Shown: piece by piece, positions 56,901 through 64,000 of the stretch | Numbering within the stretch: position 1 is the stretch's first letter | Layout of the letters: each line of letters starts with the position of its first letter | NCBI RefSeq assembly: GCF_007827045.1 | Contig: NZ_RPFW01000003.1 | Coordinates: forward strand, 930,001 to 994,000 | Direction of reading: 5' to 3' | DNA from: Trebonia kvetii | Lineage (GTDB): Bacteria; Actinomycetota; Actinomycetes; Streptosporangiales; Streptosporangiaceae | DNA: 64,000 nucleotides | Position numbers and translations under genes: made by a program | Notes under the pieces: generated by a model | What the model saw: only the letters and a program-made list of their open reading frames with translations | Told to the model about the DNA's origin: nothing | Databases searched by the model: none

Positions 56901-59474
56901 TTGAGCGAGTATGTCCCGGACCGGCCGGGCGGATACGGGCCAGGCTCGGTGCTCGCCGGATACCGGCTGGAGAGCCAGGTCGGGGCCGGCGGAATGGCGG
57001 TCGTATTCCGCGCCAGGGATGAGCGGCTCGGCCGCCTGGTGGCGATCAAGATCCTTTCACCGGCGCTGGCGACCGACTCCGGATTCCGCAGGCGGTTCAT
57101 CGCGGAATCGGTGGCCGCCGCCGCCGTGGACGACCCGCACATCATTCCGGTGTACGAGGCCGACGAGGCCGACGGCGTGCTTTTCATCGCGATGCGGTTC
57201 GTCCAGGGCGGCGACCTGCGGGATGTGCTGGCGCGTGAGGGGGGCAGACTGTCGCCGGCGCAGACGGCTGAGTTCATCTCACCAGTGGCCTCGGCGCTGG
57301 ACGCCGCGCATGCCGCGGGCCTGGTGCACCGGGATGTCAAGCCGGGGAACGTCCTGGTGGACACCCGGCCAGGACGTCCCGATCACGTGTACCTGTCGGA
57401 CTTCGGCGTGAGCAAGGGCGCGCGGTCGTCGGGAACGCTGACCGGAACGGGGCAGTTCCTCGGCACGCCGGATTACTCGGCGCCGGAGCAGATCGAGGGC
57501 GGCACGGTCGACGGGCGCACCGACCAGTACGCCCTGGCCTGCGTCGCCTTCCAGCTGCTGACCGGGGCGCTGCCGTTCCAGCGGGACACCGTTATGGCGG
57601 TCCTGATGGCGCACATGCGCAACCCCCCGCCCCCGGCCACCTCGCTGCGGGACGACCTTCCCGGCGCGGTCGATGACGTCATCGCCAAGGGGATGGCCAA
57701 GGATCCCGACGACCGGTACGCGTCCTGCGGCGACTTCGCCGACGCGCTGCGCGAGGCCCTCGGCCTGGTGACCTACCGCCCCGCCAGCCAGCAGACGAAC
57801 CCGCCGCGTCCCGCGCCGGCGGCAGGCGCGCACGACGTGACCGCGCGCGCCGAGACGCCTGCCCCCGTTGCGGCCGGTCCCGATGCCTCCGCCGCGCGCG
57901 CCGCGACGGCTCGCGCGGCTGCGCAGTCGGCCGGGCAGCCGCCGGCCGCGTTCCGCAAGCCTGACGTGCCACCGGTGCCGTCGGCCGCGCCGTCCTCCGC
58001 GACGCCGCCGCCGGTCACGGCGCCGGCCGCGCCGTCTTCACCATCGCCGCCGCATGCAACGCCACCGCCTGCCACGCCGCCGGCGGCGACGGCGCCGGCC
58101 CGGCCCGCCGCGCGCGAGGCGATTCCCGCCACCGTGGCGGTTCCTCCGTCAGCCAGGGCGACCGAGACGGCGGGAGCCGGCGAGCCGTCGGCTCCGGCCC
58201 CGGGTTCCGCCGGCGGCCCGACTTCTCCTGGCTGGCCGTCCCCGGGCGGCGTCACCGTGCCGCCCGCCGCGGGCGCCGGCCGCCGTCGCCTCGTGACGAT
58301 TGCCGCCGGCGCGGTGATCGTCGTGGCGGCGGGAGCCATTCCGTTCGCGCTGCTGCGCAACGGCCACCAGGGCAACCCGGGAAGCTCTGCGGGCGCCACG
58401 ACCGCCGCCAGCTCAGCGACCCCGGCGAACTCCTCGACCCGGACCAGCCCGGCGATCGCGCAGAATTCCGGCGGCTCAGCAAGCTCGACGAACACAGCGA
58501 ACTCAACGAGCACGGCGGGCGCCGCGAAGTACAGCCTCGCGGGCAAGAACCTGACGTCCGCCTATCCTGGCGCCTTCATATCGTCGCTTGCCTTCAGCCC
58601 TTCCGGTGCCGCGCTGGCGATAGCCGACCCGGGGCCGCGCGCGGGCGCGGGAACATGCCTGTGGCGCATCGCCGGGGCCAGCTGCACCACGTTCAAGATG
58701 AACGCGTACGCCGTCGCGTTCAACCACCAGGGCACCGTCCTCGCGACCAGCGGTGAGCTGGCCTTCAGCGGGCAGAGCCAGGCCACGGTCAGCGGCGTCA
58801 CCCGCCTGTGGAACGCCGCAAGCGGGACGCAGCTCCGCATTGTCACCAACCCCGGCAGCAAGGGTGCGCTCTCCGTCGCGTTCAGTCCCGACGGCAAGAC
58901 GCTGGCCGTCGGCGACCGCAACGGCAAGATCTACCTGTGGGACGCCGCCTCCGGCCAGGTGGTCGCGACTCTCACCGATCCGGTCAGCAAGGGCGTGAAC
59001 TCCGTCGCGTTCAGTCCCGACGGCGCGGCGCTCGCCGCCGCCGACGCCAATGGCTTCAGCTATCTGTGGAATGTCGTCTCCAGGCAGGTGAAGGGCGTTC
59101 TCGCCGATCCGGTCAGCAAGGGCGCGGATTCCGTGGCGTTCAGTCCCGATGGCAAGACGCTGGCGGTCGGCGATCTCAACGGTCGCGGCTACCTGTGGGA
59201 TGTCGCCTCTGGGCACCGTGCCGCCACCCTGGATGACCCCACCGCCACCGGCGCGCTCTCCGTGGCGTTCAGCCCCGATGGCGGCACGCTGGCCGTCGGC
59301 GACTTCAGCGGGGGCAGTCGCCTGTGGGACCTCACCACGAACAGGCTGATCGTCACCATTCAAGATCCGGGTGGCAAGGCCGTGGGCTCGGTCGCGTTCA
59401 GCCTTGACGGGGCGACCCTGGCGACCGGCGACGCGGGCGGCTCCGCCTTTCTCTGGCATGTGAGCCTGCGTTAA
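56901..59474 (+). CDS. Transmembrane Ser/Thr protein kinase with extracellular WD40-like repeats
   Basis: The ~857-aa protein has a Hanks-type kinase domain (about 15-285): Gly-loop GAGGMAVVF near 28-36, Lys50 in VAIKIL, HRDVKPGN near 143-150, DFG near 167 and APEQ near 196. Activation-loop threonines (TLTGTGQFLGT) could be autophosphorylated. A Pro/Ala/Ser-rich linker (about 290-455) leads to one membrane helix near 462-484. The outside part (about 540-857) has seven WD40-like repeats of the form SVAFSPDGKTLAVGD..G..YLWD. It probably senses a ligand or wall fragment. The start TTG 56901 has GGGGGAGGG 4-5 nt upstream; ATG 56853 is an alternative. Confidence 0.9.
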   Translation: MSEYVPDRPGGYGPGSVLAGYRLESQVGAGGMAVVFRARDERLGRLVAIKILSPALATDSGFRRRFIAESVAAAAVDDPHIIPVYEADEADGVLFIAMRFVQGGDLRDVLAREGGRLSPAQTAEFISPVASALDAAHAAGLVHRDVKPGNVLVDTRPGRPDHVYLSDFGVSKGARSSGTLTGTGQFLGTPDYSAPEQIEGGTVDGRTDQYALACVAFQLLTGALPFQRDTVMAVLMAHMRNPPPPATSLRDDLPGAVDDVIAKGMAKDPDDRYASCGDFADALREALGLVTYRPASQQTNPPRPAPAAGAHDVTARAETPAPVAAGPDASAARAATARAAAQSAGQPPAAFRKPDVPPVPSAAPSSATPPPVTAPAAPSSPSPPHATPPPATPPAATAPARPAAREAIPATVAVPPSARATETAGAGEPSAPAPGSAGGPTSPGWPSPGGVTVPPAAGAGRRRLVTIAAGAVIVVAAGAIPFALLRNGHQGNPGSSAGATTAASSATPANSSTRTSPAIAQNSGGSASSTNTANSTSTAGAAKYSLAGKNLTSAYPGAFISSLAFSPSGAALAIADPGPRAGAGTCLWRIAGASCTTFKMNAYAVAFNHQGTVLATSGELAFSGQSQATVSGVTRLWNAASGTQLRIVTNPGSKGALSVAFSPDGKTLAVGDRNGKIYLWDAASGQVVATLTDPVSKGVNSVAFSPDGAALAAADANGFSYLWNVVSRQVKGVLADPVSKGADSVAFSPDGKTLAVGDLNGRGYLWDVASGHRAATLDDPTATGALSVAFSPDGGTLAVGDFSGGSRLWDLTTNRLIVTIQDPGGKAVGSVAFSLDGATLATGDAGGSAFLWHVSLR

Positions 59475-59632
59475 TAGGCATTCGTATATCGATTATCAAG
59501 GGCAGGTCGGTTGATTATGTTCAAAAATGATCGGCTTGCTCCCACTTAACTCTTCCTTTACTATCGTCACAGTGCTTAATACGATCAGCGGCATCCGTGT
59601 CGCCGAGATCGAAAATGGTCGATCGGCCGCGG

Positions 59633-59663
59633 TTGACGTTCGTCATGCGGCTATGCCTATATG
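59633..59663 (+). promoter_or_regulatory. Promoter candidate TTGACG-N19-TATATG
   Basis: TTGACG (59633-59638) and TATATG (59658-59663) resemble -35 and -10 elements 19 bp apart; with an 18-bp spacer the -10 would be CTATAT. The whole 235-bp gap is AT-rich. It would drive the DUF4397 and sortase genes from 59710. Confidence 0.45.
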
Positions 59664-59709
59664 GCTTATTGGGGAATAGAGATTTCCAGGGCTCGGGGAA
59701 GGGATCTCG

Positions 59710-60558
59710 GTGAAATTTCGGCTTGCATTGCGGCGCGTGACGTTGTCGGTCGCCGTTCTTGCTGTGCTCGGCGGCATTCCCGCCGCCGCTTCTGCCGCAT
59801 CCGCGGCGGCTGGCACCGGCTGGATCAGGATCGGTAACCTCTCGACGGGCAGTTCGCCCGTTGACGTGTACGTGTCGTCTGGTTCCACCGTCGCGATGGT
59901 GCAGCATGACGTCGCCTATCCGACCGTGCTGTCGTACCAGACCATGGACGCGGGCAGCTACAGCGTCGACATGCGGGCCGCGGGTTCTGCCGTGTCGAGC
60001 ACGCCCCTGCTGTCCGGCACCGTCGCGGTCAAGGCCGGTCACGCGTACACGGTGACCTCGCTGCAGGGCAAGCTCAAGGTCCTTGACGATAGCCTGACCG
60101 CCCCGGCGGGCCAGTCGCTCGTCCAGGTCATCCAGGCCTCGGGCCAGTCGAAGGTGACCTTCCACTGCAGCTGCGCGGCCGGCGCGCCCGGCAACGTGAC
60201 GAACGACGCGGCGCCCGGCTCGGTGAGCCCGTACGCCAAGATCCCGCCGGGTCAGTGGACCATGACCGCGACAGGACCTGACCAGAACGCGAGCCGTTTC
60301 GTCCCGCTCACGGCGAACACCGTGCACACTGAGGTCGTCGTCAGCACGTCGTCAGGCCTCGGCATCCTTGACCTGCTCAGCGCCGCGGGCGACCAGCCGA
60401 CGCTTGGCGGTGTCGGCACCGGCTTCGGCGGCACCGCGCCGCACGGCCCAGGATCGCCGCTGCCGTGGCTGGCGGTCATCGGCGCCGGGCTCGTGCTCAT
60501 CGCCGGCGGCCTGAGCCTGTCCCGCGGCCGGCTGCGCCGGCTGACCGCCAGGGGATAA
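59710..60558 (+). CDS. DUF4397 surface protein
   Basis: The 282-aa protein has a signal peptide (about 1-30, cleavage after ASAASA) and two DUF4397 beta-sandwich domains (about 35-120 and 125-215). A membrane helix near 255-275 (LPWLAVIGAGLVLIAGGLSL) and an Arg-rich tail close the protein. The layout resembles cell-wall-anchored proteins, but the stretch before the helix reads SPLPWLAV and has no LPXTG motif. It is 17 bp upstream of a sortase gene, which suggests an operon. RBS GGGGAAGGG lies about 6 nt before GTG 59710. Confidence 0.85.
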   Translation: MKFRLALRRVTLSVAVLAVLGGIPAAASAASAAAGTGWIRIGNLSTGSSPVDVYVSSGSTVAMVQHDVAYPTVLSYQTMDAGSYSVDMRAAGSAVSSTPLLSGTVAVKAGHAYTVTSLQGKLKVLDDSLTAPAGQSLVQVIQASGQSKVTFHCSCAAGAPGNVTNDAAPGSVSPYAKIPPGQWTMTATGPDQNASRFVPLTANTVHTEVVVSTSSGLGILDLLSAAGDQPTLGGVGTGFGGTAPHGPGSPLPWLAVIGAGLVLIAGGLSLSRGRLRRLTARG

Positions 60559-60575
60559 CGGACCTGGGATACCGG

Positions 60576-61295
60576 ATGCGCGTCACGAGGCCGACCGCTG
60601 CGATCGCGATCGCGGCGGCCGGCTTCGCCATCGTCGCGGCGGGCACCACGGGCCTGCTGCTTACCAGGCAGGCTGCCCCCGCCATGCGGCCGCCGCCGCG
60701 CGGGGTGGCAACCGTCCCCGCCCCCGCGACCGCGGTTCCTGGCGTCGCGTCCGCGGCCCCCGTTGCCTCGGCAACGCCCCAGGCCGGGTCGGCGCGCTCC
60801 GCGTCGCCGGCCTCCCGCCGGGCGGGGTTCCAGACCGTGGCCCCGTCCGTGCTCGCGGACCCGGTTTCGCTGACCATCCCGCTGATCGGGGTGCGCACCT
60901 CGCTTGTCACGCTGGGCCGGGCGACCGACGGCTCGATGGAGGTGCCGGCGTCAACCACGGTGGCAGGCTGGTACACCGGCAGCGCGCTGCCCGGCGCCAT
61001 CGGCCCCGCCGTCATCGTCGGCCACGTCGACTCGGTGTCAGGACCGGGCGTGTTCTTCCGCCTGTCCCAGCTCCGCCGCGGCGACCGCGTGTACGTCACG
61101 CGGGCCGACGGAACGACGGCGGTGTTCCGGGTGACGTCCGTGCGGACGTACGCGAAGGATGTCCTGCCAGTGAAGGCTGTGTACGGTGCGACGCCAGACC
61201 CGGAGGTCCGCCTGATCACCTGCGGCGGCGCGTTCGACGACGCCACCGGCCGCTACCTGAGCAACGTGGTCGTCGACGCCACCGAGGCAACCTGA
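60576..61295 (+). CDS. Class F sortase
   Basis: The 239-aa protein is a class F sortase, a cysteine transpeptidase that anchors or joins surface proteins. The catalytic residues are His150 in GHVDS, Cys216 in LITCGG and Arg212 in EVRLITC. An N-terminal membrane helix (about 10-30) and an Ala/Pro linker (about 40-90) place the enzyme outside the cell. No LPXTG-like motif is found in the adjacent DUF4397 protein. The gene lies 17 bp after it, so co-expression is likely. Confidence 0.9.
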   Translation: MRVTRPTAAIAIAAAGFAIVAAGTTGLLLTRQAAPAMRPPPRGVATVPAPATAVPGVASAAPVASATPQAGSARSASPASRRAGFQTVAPSVLADPVSLTIPLIGVRTSLVTLGRATDGSMEVPASTTVAGWYTGSALPGAIGPAVIVGHVDSVSGPGVFFRLSQLRRGDRVYVTRADGTTAVFRVTSVRTYAKDVLPVKAVYGATPDPEVRLITCGGAFDDATGRYLSNVVVDATEAT

Positions 61296-61343
61296 CCAGC
61301 CAGCGCCGCTAGCCCGATCGCGCCCGAGCCGCCCGCCGGGCGG

Positions 61344-61349
61344 TACGGT
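61344..61349 (+). promoter_or_regulatory. -10-like TACGGT before GNAT gene
   Basis: TACGGT ends 8 nt before GTG 61358 and the 8 nt between are GGGCAACC. No ribosome binding site is visible, so the mRNA may be leaderless. Confidence 0.3.
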
Positions 61350-61357
61350 GGGCAACC

Positions 61358-61903
61358 GTGAGCGCCTTCCCATCTCCCGTCATCCATTCCGCACGCCTGG
61401 AACTACGCGAATACGAGCCCGACGACGCCGGGCTCGTGCTCGAGCTGCTCGGCGGCAGTGAGCCCGAGGCGCTGCCGCCCGGCGCGCCGTCAGACCCGGC
61501 CGAGGTGCCAGCCTGGCTCGCCGACGGCGCGAGCCGTGGCCGGCGCGAGGGGACAAGCCTGCACCTGATGATGCTCGACTCCGCGAATGACCGGATCGTC
61601 GGCTCGATCGGCCTGTTCCACGCCGACTGGGATGTCCGCTCGGTGGAGATCGGCTACGGAGTCCGCGGCGACGAACGCGGTAAGGGCTACGCGACCGAGG
61701 CACTCGCCGCGGTCGCCAGATGGGTGCTCACCGAGGGCGGCGTCCAGCGCGCCTGGCTGACCGCGAACACGGACAACGTAGCGTCGGTCCGGGTGGCGGA
61801 GAAGGCGGGCTTCCACCGCGAAGGAACCCTCCGCCGCACCGGCCTGGAAGACGACGGCCTGCACGACCAGGCCCTCTTCTCGCTGCTCGACGACGACCTC
61901 TGA
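61358..61903 (+). CDS. GNAT acetyltransferase (RimJ/RimL-like)
   Basis: The 181-aa protein is another RimJ/RimL-like GNAT enzyme. LELREYEPDDAGLVLELLGG near the N-terminus and the acetyl-CoA loop RGDERGKGYATEAL near 103-116 are clear. VRVAEKAGFHREGTLRR near 145 is the family C-terminal motif. It may acetylate a small molecule or a protein N-terminus. The start is GTG 61358. Confidence 0.87.
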   Translation: MSAFPSPVIHSARLELREYEPDDAGLVLELLGGSEPEALPPGAPSDPAEVPAWLADGASRGRREGTSLHLMMLDSANDRIVGSIGLFHADWDVRSVEIGYGVRGDERGKGYATEALAAVARWVLTEGGVQRAWLTANTDNVASVRVAEKAGFHREGTLRRTGLEDDGLHDQALFSLLDDDL

Positions 61904-61964
61904 CCCGCCCGCCCGGTGCCCGGACGGTCCAAGGCTCCGGGCAGGTGGGTCCGGCCGGCGTAGA

Positions 61965-61992
61965 CCGGCGGAGCCACGCACCCGTTCGGGAT
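61965..61992 (-). repeat. 28-bp dispersed repeat, second good copy
   Basis: On the minus strand this is identical to 6393-6420 at 26 of 28 positions (ATCCCGAACGGGT..GGCTCCGCCGG). It lies in the 300-bp gap 61904-62203, which also contains the promoter candidate at 62112-62140 and no gene. Confidence 0.5.
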
Positions 61993-62111
61993 GAGGATTC
62001 TCGAAGTTTCCGCAGGGTAGCGCCGTGCGGGACCGCGCTCGCCGCGGCCAGCGCGCCGTCCCCCGATTGTCTCGCCCGTGCAACGTTCTTGTGAAACCGC
62101 CGCGGACCCCC

Positions 62112-62140
62112 TTGACGGAAATATGTAAGTAGGGTCAACT
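62112..62140 (+). promoter_or_regulatory. Promoter/operator before sugar ABC operon
   Basis: TTGACG at 62112-62117 is a -35-like element. TTGAC (62112-62116) is inverted as GTCAA at 62134-62138, an operator-like dyad 27 bp across. The -10 17 bp downstream (62135-62140) is weak (TCAACT). The region is AT-richer than its surroundings. A LacI-type repressor often controls such operons, but none is seen here. Confidence 0.4.
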
Positions 62141-62203
62141 AACAAAAAACCTGGGCCGCCGCGTCGGACGGCCCGGCTCATTGCACAGAGAAGAGACCCC
62201 CTG

Positions 62204-63460
62204 ATGGACAAGAAGTTCGCGAGGCGCATCTGCGGTGGCGCAGCGCTCGCCGCCGCAGCCACGCTGGCTCTGGCCGCGTGCAGCAGCGGCGGCTCGTCCG
62301 CCGGTGGTGGCGGCGGCACGACCACCCTCAAGCTCGTGGTCGCCGACTACGGCACCGGACCGAGCAACGCGAGTGCTAAGTACTGGGACGGAATCGTCTC
62401 CGCCTTCGAGAAGGCCCACTCCGACATCAAGGTGAACGTCACCTCGATCCCGTGGACCAACTTCGACCAGCAGGTCCAGACGATGGTCCAGAACAAGCAG
62501 TACCCGGACATCACCGAGGGCGACTACTACGCCAACTACGCCCAGGACGGACTGCTCTACTCCGCCTCCGACGTGCTCTCGGACCCAGGCAACCTGCTGC
62601 CGGCGTTCAAGGCGCAGGGCACCGTGAACGGCACCCAGTACGGCATGCCGTTCACCACCTCCAGCCGCACCCTGTTCTACAACAAGAAGCTGTTCACGCA
62701 GGCCGGCATCACGGCCGCCCCGCAGACCTGGGCCGACGTCGAGGCCGACGCGGCGAAGATCAAGGCCCTGGGCGACGTGGGCTTCGGCCTTCCGCTTGGC
62801 GCCGAGGAGGCGCAGGCCGAGTCGCTGCTGTGGATGCTCGGCAACGGCGGCGGTTACCAGACCGCCGGCAAGTACACCATCGACAGCCCGGCCAACATCG
62901 CGACCTTCACCTATCTCAAGGGCCTGGTGGCCGCCGGCGATACCGAGCCCAACCCGGGCACCGTCAACCGCACCGACCTGTGGCAGAAGTTCGCGCAGGG
63001 CACCGTGGGTATGATCAACGGCTCCCCGGCCCTCATCCCGATCATCGAGTCGGCCGGCGTCCTGAAGGACTCCGACTGGACCTCGGTCCCGATCGCCGGC
63101 AAGACCGGCCCGCTCACCGTCACCCTCGGAGTCTGCGACAACGTCGCCGCCTTCAAGGCGAACGGCCACCAGGCACAGATCAAGGAATTCCTCGACTTCG
63201 CCTACCAGGACAAGTACCAGCTGGCCTTCGACAAGGAGTACGACCTGCTCCCGGCGACGACCACCGCCACCAAGGCGCTGTCCACCGACGCGGTGTTCTC
63301 CCCGTTCCTTACCGCGCTGCCGAACTCGGTACAGTACCCGAGCGACACCGCGTGGGCCAACGAGAAGACCAAGATTCAGCAGACGATCGGCACCGCCGTC
63401 ACCGGCGACCCGAAGACGGTGCTGACCCAGCTGGAGCAGTCGGCCACGGCCGCCAGCTAA
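62204..63460 (+). CDS. Extracellular sugar-binding lipoprotein (ABC importer)
   Basis: The 418-aa protein is an exported lipoprotein with lipobox LALAAC (Cys26) followed by a Ser/Gly linker. It has the fold of family 1 sugar-binding proteins (UgpB/MalE type): TLKLVVADYGTGPSN near 38, YPDITEGDYYANYAQDGL near 100 and GMPFTTSSRTLFYNKKLF near 147. It would deliver a carbohydrate to the importer whose permease starts 95 nt downstream. RBS GAAGAG lies about 9 nt upstream. The sugar is unknown. Confidence 0.92.
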   Translation: MDKKFARRICGGAALAAAATLALAACSSGGSSAGGGGGTTTLKLVVADYGTGPSNASAKYWDGIVSAFEKAHSDIKVNVTSIPWTNFDQQVQTMVQNKQYPDITEGDYYANYAQDGLLYSASDVLSDPGNLLPAFKAQGTVNGTQYGMPFTTSSRTLFYNKKLFTQAGITAAPQTWADVEADAAKIKALGDVGFGLPLGAEEAQAESLLWMLGNGGGYQTAGKYTIDSPANIATFTYLKGLVAAGDTEPNPGTVNRTDLWQKFAQGTVGMINGSPALIPIIESAGVLKDSDWTSVPIAGKTGPLTVTLGVCDNVAAFKANGHQAQIKEFLDFAYQDKYQLAFDKEYDLLPATTTATKALSTDAVFSPFLTALPNSVQYPSDTAWANEKTKIQQTIGTAVTGDPKTVLTQLEQSATAAS

Positions 63461-63554
63461 CCAGCTGAGCAACACCAGCATCAGCTAGCGATTCGCGTGT
63501 GGGGCCCGGCCTCCGGGCCCCACGCACCCCCCGAACCACATGAGGATGTACCCG

Positions 63555-64000
63555 ATGCCCGCCCTCCGCCGCCTGGCGCCATTGCTATGGCTCGGCCCCG
63601 CCGTCGCACTCATCGGCGTGGTCGTGCTCTGGCCGGTCGTGGTCATGGTGCAGTCGTCGTTCCAGCGCATCGGCGGCGAGGGTTTCGTCGCCGGCTACAA
63701 CGGCACCGACAACTTCCGGCATCTCTTCGACGAGCCCGACTTCCTCTCGGTCCTCCTGCGCACCGTGATCTGGGTCGTGGTCGTCGTGGCCGTCACCGTG
63801 CTGATCTCGCTGGGCCTGGCCCAGCTCTTCAACCAGAAATTCCCCGGTCGCCAAGTGACCAGGTGGGCGCTGATCATCCCCTGGGCCGCCTCGGTGATGA
63901 TGACCGCGCTGATCTTCAAGTGGGCGCTCGACCCGAACGTCGGCGTCATCAACGTGATCCTGCACCGCATCGGCGTGGTCAAGACGCTCGGCTCGAACCA
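63555..64000 (+). CDS. Sugar ABC transporter permease, partial (MalF-like)
   Basis: This gene is cut by the window end after 148 codons. The translated part has an N-terminal membrane helix (LLWLGPAVALIGVVVLWPVVV), the typical VQSSFQRIGG..FVAGYNGTDNFRHLF loop start, and a second helix with LLRTVIWVVVVVAV. This fits MalF/UgpA-type permeases. The start ATG 63555 has GAGG 9-10 nt upstream; ATG 63546 is too close to it. It belongs to the same operon as the binding protein. The MalG-like partner would follow outside the window. Confidence 0.88.
   Translation, partial: MPALRRLAPLLWLGPAVALIGVVVLWPVVVMVQSSFQRIGGEGFVAGYNGTDNFRHLFDEPDFLSVLLRTVIWVVVVVAVTVLISLGLAQLFNQKFPGRQVTRWALIIPWAASVMMTALIFKWALDPNVGVINVILHRIGVVKTLGSN

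Overview
The window looks like chromosomal DNA of a high-GC, soil-type actinobacterium. The evidence is the very GC-rich coding sequence with frequent GTG and TTG starts, a principal sigma factor of the HrdB type with a long acidic N-terminus, an actinobacterial ParE/ParC pair preceded by the small DUF7455 protein, a DUF574 SAM-dependent methyltransferase, a class F sortase next to a DUF4397 protein, and an ECF sigma factor coupled to a CU044_5270-type protein. Streptosporangiales or a close relative is plausible, but the sequence alone does not fix the genus. I see no rRNA, tRNA, CRISPR, phage or insertion sequence.

Layout. 0.2-6.4 kb: a membrane-anchored tandem AAA+ ATPase and a fused hydantoinase/oxoprolinase. 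6.6-13.4 kb: a conserved protein of unknown function, a PAS-PAS-GAF-SpoIIE phosphatase, the principal sigma factor, a GNAT acetyltransferase and DUF7455. 13.9-18.7 kb: parE-parC (topoisomerase IV). 19-25.8 kb: a PaaK-like ligase, an SDR oxidoreductase, the ECF sigma/partner pair, a PfkB sugar kinase, YjbQ and an HTH plus substrate-binding-domain regulator. 25.9-31 kb: a membrane glycosyltransferase, a NarL-type two-component pair, a DksA-like protein, a 61-aa zinc-finger-like protein and a YbhB protein. 31.2-41 kb: envelope and redox genes (beta-propeller membrane protein, YihY/BrkB, NDH-2, a SCO1-like lipoprotein, an esterase, two DUF202 proteins, a cupin, a PhoD-like phosphatase). 41.1-47.4 kb, minus strand: an acyltransferase-SGNH enzyme, then a LigAB-type extradiol ring-cleavage operon (ligA, ligB, FAH hydrolase, SnoaL-like protein, alpha/beta hydrolase). 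47.6-51 kb: two exported proteins. 51-54.4 kb, minus strand: a second aromatic-type operon (FAD monooxygenase, type I extradiol dioxygenase, alpha/beta hydrolase). 54.6-64 kb: a methyltransferase, exonuclease III, a Ser/Thr kinase with WD40-like repeats, DUF4397 plus sortase F, another GNAT, and the start of a sugar ABC importer cut by the window end.

How the parts work together. Two ring-cleavage modules built on unrelated extradiol dioxygenase folds lie within 11 kb, which suggests a capacity to degrade aromatic compounds. Regulation is prominent: principal and ECF sigma factors, a stress-type phosphatase, a two-component system and a transmembrane kinase.

Non-coding structure is the most unusual part. 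A composite repeat (a 33-bp identical G/C-run block followed by a long hairpin with compensatory stem changes and a conserved bulge) occurs twice. A perfect 46-bp palindrome and a 40-bp AT-rich hairpin follow genes. A TACTAC/GTAGTA dyad lies just upstream of the SCO1-like gene. Many genes have a -10-like hexamer 6-8 nt before the start codon, the layout of leaderless transcripts.
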